From: Gautieria morchelliformis
Lineage: Eukaryota > Basidiomycota > Agaricomycetes > Gomphales > Gomphaceae
DNA: 64,000 nt
Assembly (NCBI GenBank): GCA_015179125.1
Contig: WHVA01000130.1
Location: forward strand, 1-64,000
Direction of reading: 5' to 3'
The notes below the pieces were generated by a model. That model saw nothing but the letters and a program-made list of their open reading frames with translations. It did not search any database and was not told where the DNA came from. A program made the translations under genes and the position numbers. Below are positions 53,812 through 64,000 of this stretch, in pieces. Position 1 is the stretch's first letter, and every line of letters starts with the position of its first letter.

Positions 53812-54373
53812 TGTTACGATACGATCCGTCGTAAGGTTGACCGAGGTCGGGAGCGAAGCCCGAGGTAAGGTCCGAGGTTACGGGGCGAGGTTTGGATGGG
53901 GAAGTCGGAGAGGGACTTGGCTTCAGCTTATGTGCTGTGCCGACCCTACGCACGAGTCCCAACTTCGGAGGCAAACGAATAAGAGGTGAGGTTTGGTTTA
54001 AGAGGCGAGGCTTAGAAACTAGCTAATGATTGAAGGGGTACAATAGTTGATTTTCAGACTGAGGAGTAGGAATGCATACAAGGGGGTTATATATGGGCGA
54101 GGGTACGAGTCAGGGGCGAACATATTAGTGGAGGTCAGGACGAGGTCAGGAGGCCGAGGTCAGGGCGAGGGAATATACGAATGATGCGTGATGGAGCGGA
54201 ATCAGTAACTAAGGGGATACGGGCATGGGATCAAGGTCGGATATGAGCTCTAAATCGGGCTCGGGCTCGGGCGCAGGATAAGGATCATATGTACTCGGGC
54301 ACGAGTATCACAAGGCTGGGGCTCGGAAGAAGGTTTTACCGGTAAGTAACTGGCCAAAGGCCGGGTTCTTACA
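53812..54373 (-). repeat. Element B 5' LTR
   Basis: 562 bp, TGTTACGATACG...GGTTCTTACA. About 22-24 differences from 38850-39409 by eye, several of them C/T. Confidence 0.95.
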
Positions 54374-55281
54374 GGGACACCCTTCGCGCAGCTTGGTACC
54401 ACCCTTCCGGGTCATCGAAATCCAGAGCTCCATCCCCAAGCAGCGCAACTTGGTTCTGGAGTGTCGGCTCAAGCCCTTGTCGGAATTTGATGACGATCAT
54501 CTTGTCGTCGTCATACTCCGCAAGGTCGATGAGCTCCTGGAAGCGGTGAATGTAGTCATCGACCGCATCCTTGGCCTGGTACCAGCTGGTCCCCTCGAGC
54601 TTCGTAAGGGCTGTGAGCTGCTCATTTTTTGGGCAGAACTGGTCAGAAAATGTTTTCTCAAAGGCGGCCCAGTCCCGGAAGTAGTTCCCCTTCCCCTTCG
54701 CTTCATGTCGGATCACCTTGTTTGCAAAACGGGCTGCGCGATCCGACTTGAAAAAGGACAATGTCCAGTGAATCTGAGCCTGGTCGTTCGGAAAGAGGTC
54801 TCCGATAATTGCGAAGTAGATGCTGCATGTGTTGAAGAATGCGTGTCCCTTCTCCCGATCTCCGTCAAAGTCCGCCGGAGTTGCGGGTTTGACCTTTGCC
54901 AACTTTGCGGACATCCACTCTTCCGCCAGTTCCGCTTTTCCAAAATCTGGCTCATCCAGCATTGCATTTCCACCACCTTGTGGAATATCTAACTTAGCCA
55001 AAATCGTTTGTAAGGCTGTTTCAATCGCGTCGGTCTTCATCCGGTTCCGCGTCAATTCCTCCTCCATATTCCGAAGGCGATCATCTGGGTCCATGTCAGA
55101 AAGGGAAATATGGGACGGGATTTCCGGGGTTGGGAGCTCGGCGTAAGAAGAGGGGCTGTCGTATACCGTGTGCGCGGAAGATGTTGCGATCTCCGAGTCG
55201 CTGTCTCCGATTCCGAACGCACCTATGGCGAATGCAACACGCAGTACGACCGCCGGTCCTCTAGGGGAGAGACTTTTCTGC
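54374..55281 (-). pseudogene. Element D gag region
   Basis: Opens after the LTR with an acidic Ser-rich part, MDPDDRLRNMEEELTRNRMK (predicted coiled coil), then a Retrotrans_gag-type capsid: AQIHWTLSFFKSDRAARFAN, FRDWAAFEKTFSDQFCP, LEGTSWYQAKDAVDDYIHRF, VIKFRQGLEPTLQNQV. It is unlike the gags of A, B and C. Cut at 54373/54374 by element B before any zinc knuckle. Confidence 0.88.
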
Positions 55282-55750
55282 TGTAAGGGCAACCCTGGCT
55301 GGTTGTGGAGATCACACTACTACACAACTGACAAGGGGAAATCCAAAGTCTGTATAAATGAACAGAGTATACAAGAGAGGGGATTCTCACCTGACAAGGG
55401 GAAATCCAAAGAGAAAAGTCTAAGGACCCCCAATGTCAGCGAGCCCGTATTATACTACGCTGCGCAGCCAGGGACAACACTTGGCACCCGCCATCAACCC
55501 TGCATCCCCCTGACCCTTGATCGACCCTTGATGCCACCTATTATGCGAGTCGCTTGATTTCCGACACTGTTCCGAGAGCGGAAGTCGGAAATTGGAGTGG
55601 AACTGGAAAAGTGAACAGAACCGGTGGAAGTTCTCCCAGAAGCGGAATCATTTCCGAAAGCGGAGGCGGAGATGGAATCGGAACCGGAAGCGGAGTCGGA
55701 AATGGAGTCGGAACTGGAACTGGAAATGGAAAACAGGGTGTCCCCTGACA
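55282..55750 (-). repeat. Element D 5' LTR
   Basis: 469 bp, TGTAAGGGCAACC...CCCCTGACA, homologous to 36600-37089 with small indels. Contains a duplicated phrase, CTGACAAGGGGAAATCCAAAG, at about 55327 and 55391. Confidence 0.94.
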
Positions 55751-57390
55751 GTATGGGCCCATGATGTACAGCCGCAGGCTGGTGCTCTGCGGCGTCAGGA
55801 CTTCCCTGGTGTCGACGAGGCTCGACCATTGGTCTGTCGAGCCAAATAGGTCGAGTAGCCTCGCCCTGAGAGGTGATGCAACCCCTTTGACCTGGGGCGC
55901 AAGGGCCTTCAACCACATCCAGACATCCATGTCGTCTAGGTTGAAGGTGCCATCCGCGTTGTCACGGATGGCTGACGGGATTCCTTTGGGGTTGTGTATC
56001 CAACCCTTTAGGATGGCCGTGATGTCGTGCGGGGTACCGCCCGCTATCACGAGACAATCCCTTTTGGGATTGCGAGTGCGTTGTTCGGGCGCGATGCATT
56101 TGAATACGCCGATCATCTTGCGTGTATGCGCGAGTTGTGGCGTTTCTTTGCCCGTGCTAGGAGTTCGACGAAGCGTGGGTCGTCGAGCGGGCAGACATCG
56201 TACCATTGAGTACGACGCTGTTGGGCCTTCGCTACTGGTCGTGGTAGGAGGCCCATCTCGGAGACCGGTGGATCTCCGAGTGGGATGATCATCCCCTCCC
56301 CCAGGTAGGGAGGGTGAACTGTCCCCGATGGTGGAGGCAGGGCCACGCCAGGCCCGATGTACTGGGCCTCGACATGTGCTATTGGCCGTTGAAGGGCGGG
56401 GTCGTTGATTGTGTGCGATGATGACGCCGCTAGGTATATGCTGATCGCGCTTTCCTTCGCAATGGCTAGCCCATTGATGGTGTTGGGGGTGCCGTGCAAT
56501 TTCTTGCGCTTTTTCTTTGGCTGCTCTGCCAGCTGCTGTGCCCTCCCCGGGTCGTACGTCTTCCAGACAGACGGGTCGGACTCCCATCCGTCCAGGATGC
56601 CATACACGGCGTTGGAAGGCACGCTCTGCCCTTCCGTCGTTGTCGTTGTCGGGGTTGGCACAGATAATCAGGACACAAGGCCTGATGTTGCGCGCGCTGG
56701 CAAGGGCGCCATCGCGCGTGGTGATGATCGCCCGGCCACTGGGTCCGTGGTTGGGTCATGTCACGGCCTTTTTGAGGCTGTGTGGACGAGGGTAACCTGG
56801 AGCTGCGCTGCGCTCAGCTGCTGCTCCAGTTCCTTTATTTTGGCACACTCGGTTTCAAGCGCATCGTCACGGTCTTTGACCGCGCGTTCCAACTCCTTGA
56901 CCTCTTTTTTGAGGTCGTGGATGTCCTGGAGGAGCTCCTCTCGCACGTCACGTGCGATGCCTCTCAGGAGCCATCCCCAGGCCACATTGACAGCGTCACT
57001 GATGTCTTCGTCCTGCAATTTGACCTTGCGGGTGCCTGTCACGGCCCTTAGGTGCGCGGTGTAGTCCACGCACGTTGCGCAATGGTCCGGGTGGACGATT
57101 GCGAGGGCATCCTCCCATCCCACGATCATCCAGTGCTCCTGGTCTACTGGAGCACGTAGGATATCTGCGGCCCCCTGTCTCGGGGCCGTTGTTCGCGTTG
57201 TGGACATTGACGGATCAACGTCCATCCCATCTTTGGGGGGCATCATCTTCATGGGGATGATGGTGGTTGGCTTCCAAGAAGCAATGCGCCCTCGGAAAGA
57301 TCCGAGGTGAAAATTTAACCATGCCATGGCCGGCGTGTCACGTGGTCTGCACGTGACAGACGCGTCTAGCAGTGTCTGGGGAGGTCGCAT
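55751..57390 (-). pseudogene. Element C2 extra ORF (same strand as pol)
   Basis: Begins MRPPQTLLDASVTCRP at 57390, 25 nt inside the pol end (57366), and continues MAWLNFHLGSFRGRIASW, HWMIVGWEDALAIVHPDHCATCVDY, a predicted coiled coil (LLQDIHDLKKEVKELERAVKDRDDALETECAKIKELEQQL), then GWESDPSVWKTYDPGRAQQLAE, IVAGGTPHD-like and ILKGWIHNPKGIPSAI. I recognise no known domain and no cysteine clusters, membrane segments or signal peptide, so it is not an envelope candidate. Interrupted by D at 55750 and by a few breaks. Kept in both C copies, hence a real part of the family. Confidence 0.65.
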
Positions 57391-60300
57391 GGCCTGCTCA
57401 CCCCCCGAAGCTCTAGATAGTTATCTAGGGCTTCAAGGTCCTTGCAGGATGACATGGGTTCCCATGTCACGTCACCTAGGGTCCAGCGGACCTGGAACTC
57501 CAGGTCCGTTGAGTTTATCCATCGATGTGTGATAATCCCGTCGATGAGCCACTCCTCGTCGTCATTCGCCCCAAAGTCATAAAATGACTTGCCCTCACGA
57601 CGAGGGAACAATTCATCGTTGTTAGCCTCGTATCGTCGTACGAGGCTTGAATGGAAGACCGGTGAAATACGACAGCTTTTCAGCTCGTCGGGAAGATCAA
57701 GGGTCACCGTCGAGGTGTCGTTGTGAGCCTCGACGATGCAGTACGGTCCGATGTACCGCGGGACTAGTTTTCTGGCTCTTCCTTTCGGGAGAGTTAGGTT
57801 CTGTGTCGAGAGGTAGACGTGGTTGTTGGCCGCATACCTGTCACTCGCCATACGTTTCTTGTTTGCATGAAACGTTTGCGTCACTTGATGCTCTATGATT
57901 GCATCGTGTGCCGCCATCAGGTTCCATTTTGCCTGATGTACGAACTGGGCTACCCCCTTGAACGGGGTGTCCACGGCTATGGGGAGGTCTATCCGCGGCA
58001 TATAGCTGTGGTTCAGCTCGAAGGGCGCCAACCCTGTGGTCGCGCTGGTGTTGCTGTTGAGGGCGACCTCAACCATTGGGCATTTCAAGGCCCAACCCTT
58101 CTGATCGTCTCTGACGACCGCGCGCAATATCTGACCGATCGAGCGGTTTGCCCACTCGGTGGCTCCATCGTTTGGGGATGGAAGGCAGTTGACATGAGGA
58201 GCTTAGTACCCATGAGTTTCTGTAGTTCACGCCAAAAGATCGACGTGAATTTCGAGTCTCTATCTGAGACGATGGAGTTGGGAACTCCGTGGAGTCGAAC
58301 GATCTCCTTCAGGAACAACCAGGCTACTCCCTTGGCTCACACGCTCGTCATTGTTGGTACGAGGTGTACGAGCGACGTTAGTCAGTCAATGACTACCATC
58401 AGGTAGTCACAGTCATCGGATTTGGGCAGGGGCCCCATGAAGTCGATGCCAATCGACTGCCACGGCCTATCCGGGATGGGTAGGCTGTGTAGTAGGCCTT
58501 TGGGCCGTTGTGGCCTGGTTTTCATCATCTGGCACTTCGCGCACGATGTGCAGAATGACTCTATGTCTGGGCTCATGCCCGGCCACCAATATGATCTTCA
58601 AACGTAGTTCGAGGTCTGCAGATGGCCGTAGTGACCGACTATCTGATGTGCCTGATCGATGATGATTTCAATCAGCCTCCTTCCCCCTTGAAGAACAGAG
58701 CGGGGGACGGCAATGACGTCTCTTTTGAGCTGGTTTTTTGTCCAGATTAGCCCGTCCTGTATTCCGAATCTCGGGTGCACGTCCGGGTGCACCATGATCT
58801 TTGTGACATGGTGTCCCTATGGTACGCGTCTCATAATACCTTAGACAGGTCTACGCATTGCTTGACGATCCAGCGCAGGGGCGCGCCGTCATTTCCTGCG
58901 GCGATGACTCTGACATCATCGTCGTCGTTGTCGCACGATGCGGCGACGTTCACAGGCTTTTGTGAGCCCTTGTTTAATGTGGCGGATTCCGTTATTCTCA
59001 CCTCTGTATTCTCAGCGAGGCGTTTAGACCGTCTCATCGCCGCTGTTTGCAGCTCGATATACCGGTCGGTGGGCAATAACTCACCATCCGGGTCTAAATG
59101 CGCATCTGCGTTTACGAAGACGTGGTCCGGGTGATTGTCATCACTCGTGTCGTTCTCGTAGTAGCGCGACAGGCAGTCTGCTACCTTGTTCTCTACACCG
59201 CCAACATGTACAGTGTTGAAGTTGAACTGGGAGAGAAACTCCCACCATCTGACCTGGCAGTCAGACAGGCTCTTCTGGGTCTCGAAGTACTGTAGCCCTT
59301 TGTGGTCTGTGATGAGGGTGAACCTTTGCCCCAGCAGTTTGTCCTCCCATTTCATGAGAGCCTCGAGCACCACGATTGTCTCGTGCTCGTGAGTCCGGTA
59401 GTGTTGCTGAGCAATGCTGAACTTCTTTGACAAGAAGCCGGCGGGCCAACAGGTTTTCCAGTCGGGACCTTGGCCGTAGACCACACCGACACTGGCTTTT
59501 GACCCATTGGTGATCACCCAGATCGGCTCTGGGCACCGTGCGTCTACTGGACGCAGGATCGGGGCCTTACAGGCCAATGCCTTAATGCTTTGCCAGCATT
59601 TGCCTAGTAGTGGAGTCCATTCGAATGGACGGTTATTATGCGCACAGCCTGATAGCGGGGTGGTATATATGCTAACATCTGGCATGTAGTGTGCCAGATA
59701 CTGTACCAGCCCGAGGAAACGCTGGACGTTGTTGAACGTCCGTGGCCTATGCCACTCGTGGATGCATTGCATCTTATCCTCATCGGCATGTACCCCTCAG
59801 CCATCGATGATGTGGCCGAGACACTCCATTCGTATACATGGACGAAGCGACCTATGCAGTCGTGGAAAATGGCTGTCATCAGCCATTGGAATGTTGATGG
59901 GGCGTTACAGTCTCCCATCTGTCTCACCTGGGTCCTAACGGTGCCAAGCCTCATAGCAAAGGCGGTCTTTGCTACGTGCTCTGGATGGATCCGGATCTGC
60001 TTGTATGCTTCCAACATATCGAGTTTTGTTCGATACTGGCAGTGAGCCATATCGTTGCGGATGATATCCTGATCCAGGAAGGGCATGACGTCCTTCACCA
60101 TGTTCTCGTTCTGCTGGCACAGATCGAAGATGGTTCGCAATGTACCATTCTTCTTTGGCACACACAGCATGGGCATGGCCTGCTGCGCTACTGCCGGAAT
60201 CCACCACTTTGCAGTGGTGTATCTTTCTATCTTAGCCGACAGTTCCTCTCAGAAGTGTTTGGGGCATTTTGGTAGTCGATACCGCATGTGCTTTTTGGGA

Positions 60301-60950
60301 TCAATGAGATTGATCTCATGGTTGATCTCCCGTAGTGGCGGGAGTTCTAATGGAATTCCACTGACTAGGTCAGTGATTCGTTCCATCCATTCCTCGCGGA
60401 GGCGAGGAAGGTCATCATCCTAACAGATGATGGTGGTGGTTGGCTTAGAAGCCATTAGGCGCTGTGTGCGTCTATTAGGTCCCGCGGCGCGCGGAACCGC
60501 TTTCCTCTTCCCCATCGCTTTCACTGTTAGGTGAGAGCGCCTCTCCCTACGGTTGTAGGGTGAGTTCGAGGACGAGTCGTGGGACAACTCGTCCTCCTGG
60601 CTTCAATGAGCCAGGTTAGGCTTCGGTGCCCAGGTGATCCTGCTCACCCATGGCCCCTTGTCCTCATTCGTCGATCCATCATCATCGAACGAGACCTTGC
60701 CTGTGGGGATCATTTCATTCCCCTTGGGGATTGTCCCTGGGCTTGAGAAGTCCAGGGTTATTCCGAACCTCCTTAGGAACAGTGTCCCTAAGATGGCATC
60801 ATAATATTCAACGTTCGCCACATCAAAATATTCATCATATGTTTCACAACCAAATTTGATGGTCGTGTTCGTTCCATAATTGATCGTGGAATGGTCGCCT
60901 ATGCAGGCTAGCTGCAGCGTGATTGGCTGCTCCAGGGAGAATCTCTTCAT
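57366..60950 (-). pseudogene. Element C2 pol region
   Basis: Protease end (DAILGTLFLRRFGITLDF near 60780), RT (MPMLCVPKKNGTLRTIFDLC, YRTKLDMLEAYKQIRI, PSTFQWLMTAIF), RNase H (VITNGSKASVGVVYGQG, LITDHKGLQYFETQ), H2C2 finger (CTSCAKCQMMKTRPQRPKG), integrase core ([31 protein letters not shown]), GPY module (LVPRYIGPYCIVEAH) and a chromodomain (LIDGIITHRWINSTDLEFQVRWTLGDVTWEP). Many breaks. RT is distant from A and B. Confidence 0.85.
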
Positions 60951-60959
60951 CCCTGTAGC

Positions 60960-63723
60960 TCATGTGAATTCAGGGGATAGCAATACCCCTTCGCTGCCGC
61001 TATCTAGCAGGCAGTGGGCTTTTACGCCGTTTATTTCCCAGTACCCCGACAGGGTACGGTTCTCACTGCGTGGGCGCGTTGGCCGCGTCCTGTGTTTGCT
61101 TCGGTGGTGATACACCAGTTTGGCTGCCTTGTCTGGCATGACTGACGTGCGTGCCGCCATTACTTTCGTGGCGGCGCCGTCTCCCGGCGCGAATCTGATC
61201 GCACTGGACCTGTAGGTGGTGTCTTCCACCTCCTTGTCCCATTCATAGTATTGGGACAGCTCGGGGTCCCATTCTTCAGCGGGCGCGTCTCCGTTGTCCG
61301 GAGTGTCGTTGGGTTGGGGATCACCCTCCCCCTCTTCATCAATTTGATGGAGAGAATTTTGACCGAGATCCGTCTCCAGATCTTCGGTCTCCTCTTTGTG
61401 CCTCACGGCCGCTGTCCTGATACCGCACTTAAGCCCGGGGCATTCTGCCCTCTTGTGGCCAGGTTCGCTGCATTCGAAGCACGTGGTGCTGTTTTGGCTG
61501 CCGCTGGGGTGGCCCGACGCTTTCGCCGGTGGGGCAGGTTGTGGGGATGACCCTGACGCTTGAGGCTGTTTAGCTTCAGGTGGGCGTCCAGCTTGTGCTG
61601 GGTGTGGGGGCAGCTGCCATTGCACTGTTCCGCTTCTTGAGAACAGGCTGGGCCTGGTCAGGCCCGTTTGTGTCAATGGCTTGCTCCCTGTGAGCCGGGC
61701 TGTGCTTGCCGTTGCCGCTGCGCTTTCTGCGCGGCGCATCCCCATGTTGTATCGGGATGCCTCCTTGATCATCTGGGCTGTCTCGAAGAGTTGCTCTATT
61801 GAGCTGCTCTTGGAATTGTAGCCCTTTCTGAGGACTTCGTTGCGCAGTGTTTCACGCAGCGCTGACACGAACCGTCTCCGGAACGTGTAATTGTCTGGCA
61901 GCTGTATCATACGTGCCGCGTATTTCGTGAGCTCGTTCAGCATCTCCTGAACGGTTTTCATGCCCTGCATGACCGCGTCGAATTTATTTGATGCGTGATG
62001 GTACGTCAGTGTGTGCAGGAACCTTTTTTGAAGGCCTTGCATCACAGCTTCCAGCTTCCAGTTGCGGACCTGGCGATCGAAGCGTTCTACGTTTCGAAGG
62101 AACCACTCCTGGGATTCGCCGGTGAGGCGAGTGCCCACATAACCGACCTGCATGTCTATGCTGGTTGGCCCTAGGAGGCAATTCATCTTCAGCCATTGTA
62201 GGATGGCTGCCACGAAGATCTCAAACTCTTCGAGGTCAGATCCCCCAGCGTATGGCTCGGGGTGAGCCAATTTCACGCCGGCTTTCGCTAGCACAGACTT
62301 CTCTGTGTGTCCGCGGCATCTGCTAACGCCACACGGATCATCCATGTGATCCCATCGTATGGCTCCATTGGCACGACGTCGGCCTGATCAGGGATTCCCT
62401 GGCCTTCTGTTGGGGCCATGGATCGCTTGCGCGGCTGTGACACTGCCCGGGGCAGGCTGTTGTATGCCCTGACGGGCCCTGGGGCCCGATCGGGCTCAGG
62501 ATCAGGAGCATTTTGTGCTTGAGTTCCAGGGGCATTTTGTGCCTGGTGTCCCCGGTCAGTCCCGCGTTGCGGATCCGCAGCCTGCTGTTGTAGGCTGCAC
62601 GCGCATGCTGTGTGTCCTGTACGGCCCGCGTGAGCTGCTCATCAGGCAGCTGAGCGGTGTGGCTGTAGGCCACCGCTTCTTCAGCATTCTTCGCTAGTAG
62701 CTCGAGGGCCCACATATGGCGGCGTTTGGCTGTGGCTTCTTTACGCTGCCAGTGCACGACTTCGAGCTCTAAGCTCTCGGTCGTCGTTTCAGAGTCAGGT
62801 TACGAGGTGACCTGTTCCCTGACGATCTGTTGGATCGTCTTATGGCTGTCCATTGGGGCAGCCGGTTTCTCTTGCGGTTCATTCCTGAACCTTACGTCCT
62901 GTTCGACCAGGACGGCTGGTGGCGGCATTCGCTGCTTGTCCCGCTCCTTTCGGCGCGGGTCTTCCACATCGTTACCGCGTTCGTTGGCTGCGGACGGTCG
63001 CGAACTCAGACGTGTTGTGTCGCGTTCCCCACGTGGGCGGAGGGCTTTCTGGACGTCCTCCAGCGTGGCTGCATCTTGCAGCCTGATCTCCTCCGCCTGG
63101 TGGAGTTCCTTGCCGATTGCCATTAGGGCGGAGGTGGCGTTGTCAAGCTGTGATGCCAGCTGATCGTGCTTGTGGCGTGTCAGCGTGCTTCGGTGCAGTG
63201 CAGCCTGCACCTGCTTGTTCAGGGCCTCTGCTGTCTCTTGGTTGATGGCGTGAGCTCTCGAGCTCTTGCGACTGGAGCTCAAGTATTCCGAGCCCTGACC
63301 ATCATCTGGGGCTCGTCTTTTTGCCATCATCCCCCCTTCAGGGACGATCGTCGTCGCTCTACTTCGTGAGCATCGGTTCGAGTCATGGCTTTGTGCCCGC
63401 CTCGATGTTGATGCTCTGCTGTCTGATGACGGCGAGACTTCTCTTCCCTTTCCCTTGTCTCTGGGCAGAGGGGAATGGGGGAGCGGCGCCGGCTGGTTGC
63501 CTGGCGTCGTCTCTTCCTCGGCCACGCTCGATGAGACGTGGTCAGGGTTTTCCTCGTCCTCCACTGGGGGGATGAGGGCAGTGAGATCTACGATCTCTCC
63601 ATCTTCTAATGTCCTGGACTCTTGGTCCAGGGTAGCGTCAGCCGTCATGTCGCTGGGCTGCACCTGGGGCGTGGACCACGAGCTTGTTGCTCGTGTCCAT
63701 CTTCGACTGCGTGGAATCATCAT
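60960..63723 (-). pseudogene. Element C2 gag region
   Basis: An N-terminal charged ORF (62800-63723: Glu/Asp-rich, then Ser/Arg-rich, then a predicted coiled coil ALNKQVQAALHRSTLTRHKHDQL), followed by the capsid part (PEPYAGGSDLEEFEIFVAAIL, VGTRLTGESQEWFLRNVERF, TVQEMLNELTKYAARMIQLPD), a CCHC knuckle (CFECSEPGHKRAEC) and the protease active site (HCLLDSGSEGVLLSPEF near 60970-61020). Broken into a few pieces. Confidence 0.85.
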
Positions 63724-63861
63724 GCTTGCAGCCGACAGTAGAAGGTCTACTGGAGGGTCTCAACAATGTTTAGTCGTCGACGCAGCGATCTTTTTCAAGA
63801 TTGCTTCGAATCCACAATCAGTTGGTCGCGTGGCGATCAACTGCAGGATAGTTCAAAAAGG

Positions 63862-64000
63862 TGTAAAGATGACGATCTTTGACCTTGTATCACAAGGGCA
63901 CTGCAGAACTTGACCAAATAGTGGTATTCTGAATGCTACGTAGTGACAGTGTAAGGTTAAGATGCGATGGGAACCGCTGGCCGGTTCCCACACATAAACT
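63862..64000 (-). repeat. Element C2 5' LTR, cut by the window end
   Basis: TGTAAAGATGACGATC... matches 26082-26220; 139 of about 215 bp are visible. On the element strand the next internal bases are CCTTTTTGAACTATCC, the primer-site position. Confidence 0.93.

Larger units (their letters stand above)
38850..54373 (-). mobile_element. Element B: Ty3/gypsy chromovirus with antisense accessory gene
   Basis: Minus-strand element with LTRs at both ends, 15.5 kb as it stands and about 7.5 kb without the nested element A. Order on its strand: 5' LTR (right), gag, protease-RT-RNase H-integrase-chromodomain, then an oppositely oriented accessory gene, then 3' LTR (left). The LTRs differ at about 4% of sites by eye. 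Flanks do not match (TCTGG left, GGGAC right) and belong to different elements: C1 RNase H on the left and D gag on the right. A handful of breaks besides the insertion of A. Confidence 0.93.
54374..55750 (-). mobile_element. Element D: 5' end of a Ty3/gypsy element
   Basis: Minus-strand 5' LTR (55282-55750) followed by a gag region (54374-55281). Everything downstream of gag is missing where the 5' LTR of element B begins. The right flank starts GTATG within the extra ORF of C2; the mate of that TSD is lost. The family is also present as a solo LTR in C1. Confidence 0.9.
55751..64000 (-). mobile_element. Element C2: broken Ty3/gypsy element, 5' part
   Basis: Minus-strand element with 5' LTR (63862 to beyond the window), gag, protease, RT, RNase H, integrase, chromodomain and the start of the extra ORF, where the D element inserted. 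Coding has many breaks, roughly ten. It has the parts that C1 lacks and overlaps C1 from RNase H to the extra ORF, so the two are separate copies. Confidence 0.92.

Noticed and set aside
55751-57390. Envelope gene in family C
   Set aside because: The position would fit, but there is no signal peptide, no transmembrane segment and no cysteine or glycosylation pattern; the recognisable feature is a coiled coil.
26082-64000. C1 and C2 as one element split by insertions
   Set aside because: RNase H, integrase and the extra ORF occur in both parts, so they are two copies and not two ends of one.

Overview
The window is a gene-poor, repeat-packed stretch of a eukaryotic, almost certainly fungal, genome. 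I infer an agaricomycete-like basidiomycete from the chromodomain-bearing Ty3/gypsy elements, the CX2CX6C zinc-cluster-type accessory genes and the 46-58 nt GT-AG introns; the species cannot be named. Nothing supports an rRNA or tRNA gene, a CRISPR array, an operon or an intact ordinary host gene. About nine tenths of the sequence is LTR retrotransposons, solo LTRs and a few DNA transposons inserted into one another.

Left part (1-26 kb). A broken plus-strand Ty3/gypsy element (about 578-6252, here 'G') is interrupted by two solo LTRs, each with a perfect 5-bp target duplication (TSD). An unassigned tract follows, holding a solo LTR of family B (7170-7956) that itself contains a solo LTR of family C (7726-7940). 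Next come solo LTR H (9098-9957), carrying about 23 TGACTCA motifs upstream of a TATA box, and solo LTR F2 (10344-11609). A Ty1/copia element (12202-17446) abuts the 3' half of a family-B gypsy element (17447-21658) that has a tail-to-tail accessory gene. Then come a GC-rich hexamer array (about 22.25-22.42 kb), an unrecognised coding-like tail, a long foldback palindrome (about 23.25-23.58 kb) and solo LTR F3.

Right part (26-64 kb). This is one nested stack on the minus strand. Its base is two partial copies of a gypsy family C: C1 (26082-38849, 3' LTR to RNase H) and C2 (55751 to beyond the window end, extra ORF to 5' LTR). C1 carries solo LTR F4, a copia element (28367-34528) with a DNA transposon in its own LTR, a CACTA-type foldback element and a solo LTR of family D. 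C2 is broken by the 5' end of a D element. Between C1 and C2 lies element B (38850-54373), whose two flanks come from different elements and share no TSD, as expected after recombination between two B copies. Inside B sits element A (42453-50498) with TSD GAGTC, LTRs that read as identical, and nearly whole gag and pol; it is the youngest insertion.

The most unusual content is a class of accessory genes. Families A and B carry, between pol and the 3' LTR and on the opposite strand, a gene for a basic, coiled-coil-rich protein with two CX2CX6C cysteine clusters; the two B copies share a 46-nt intron at the same place. Family C carries instead a long extra ORF on the same strand, overlapping the end of pol. 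No function can be assigned to either, but their conserved position suggests they are real parts of the elements.
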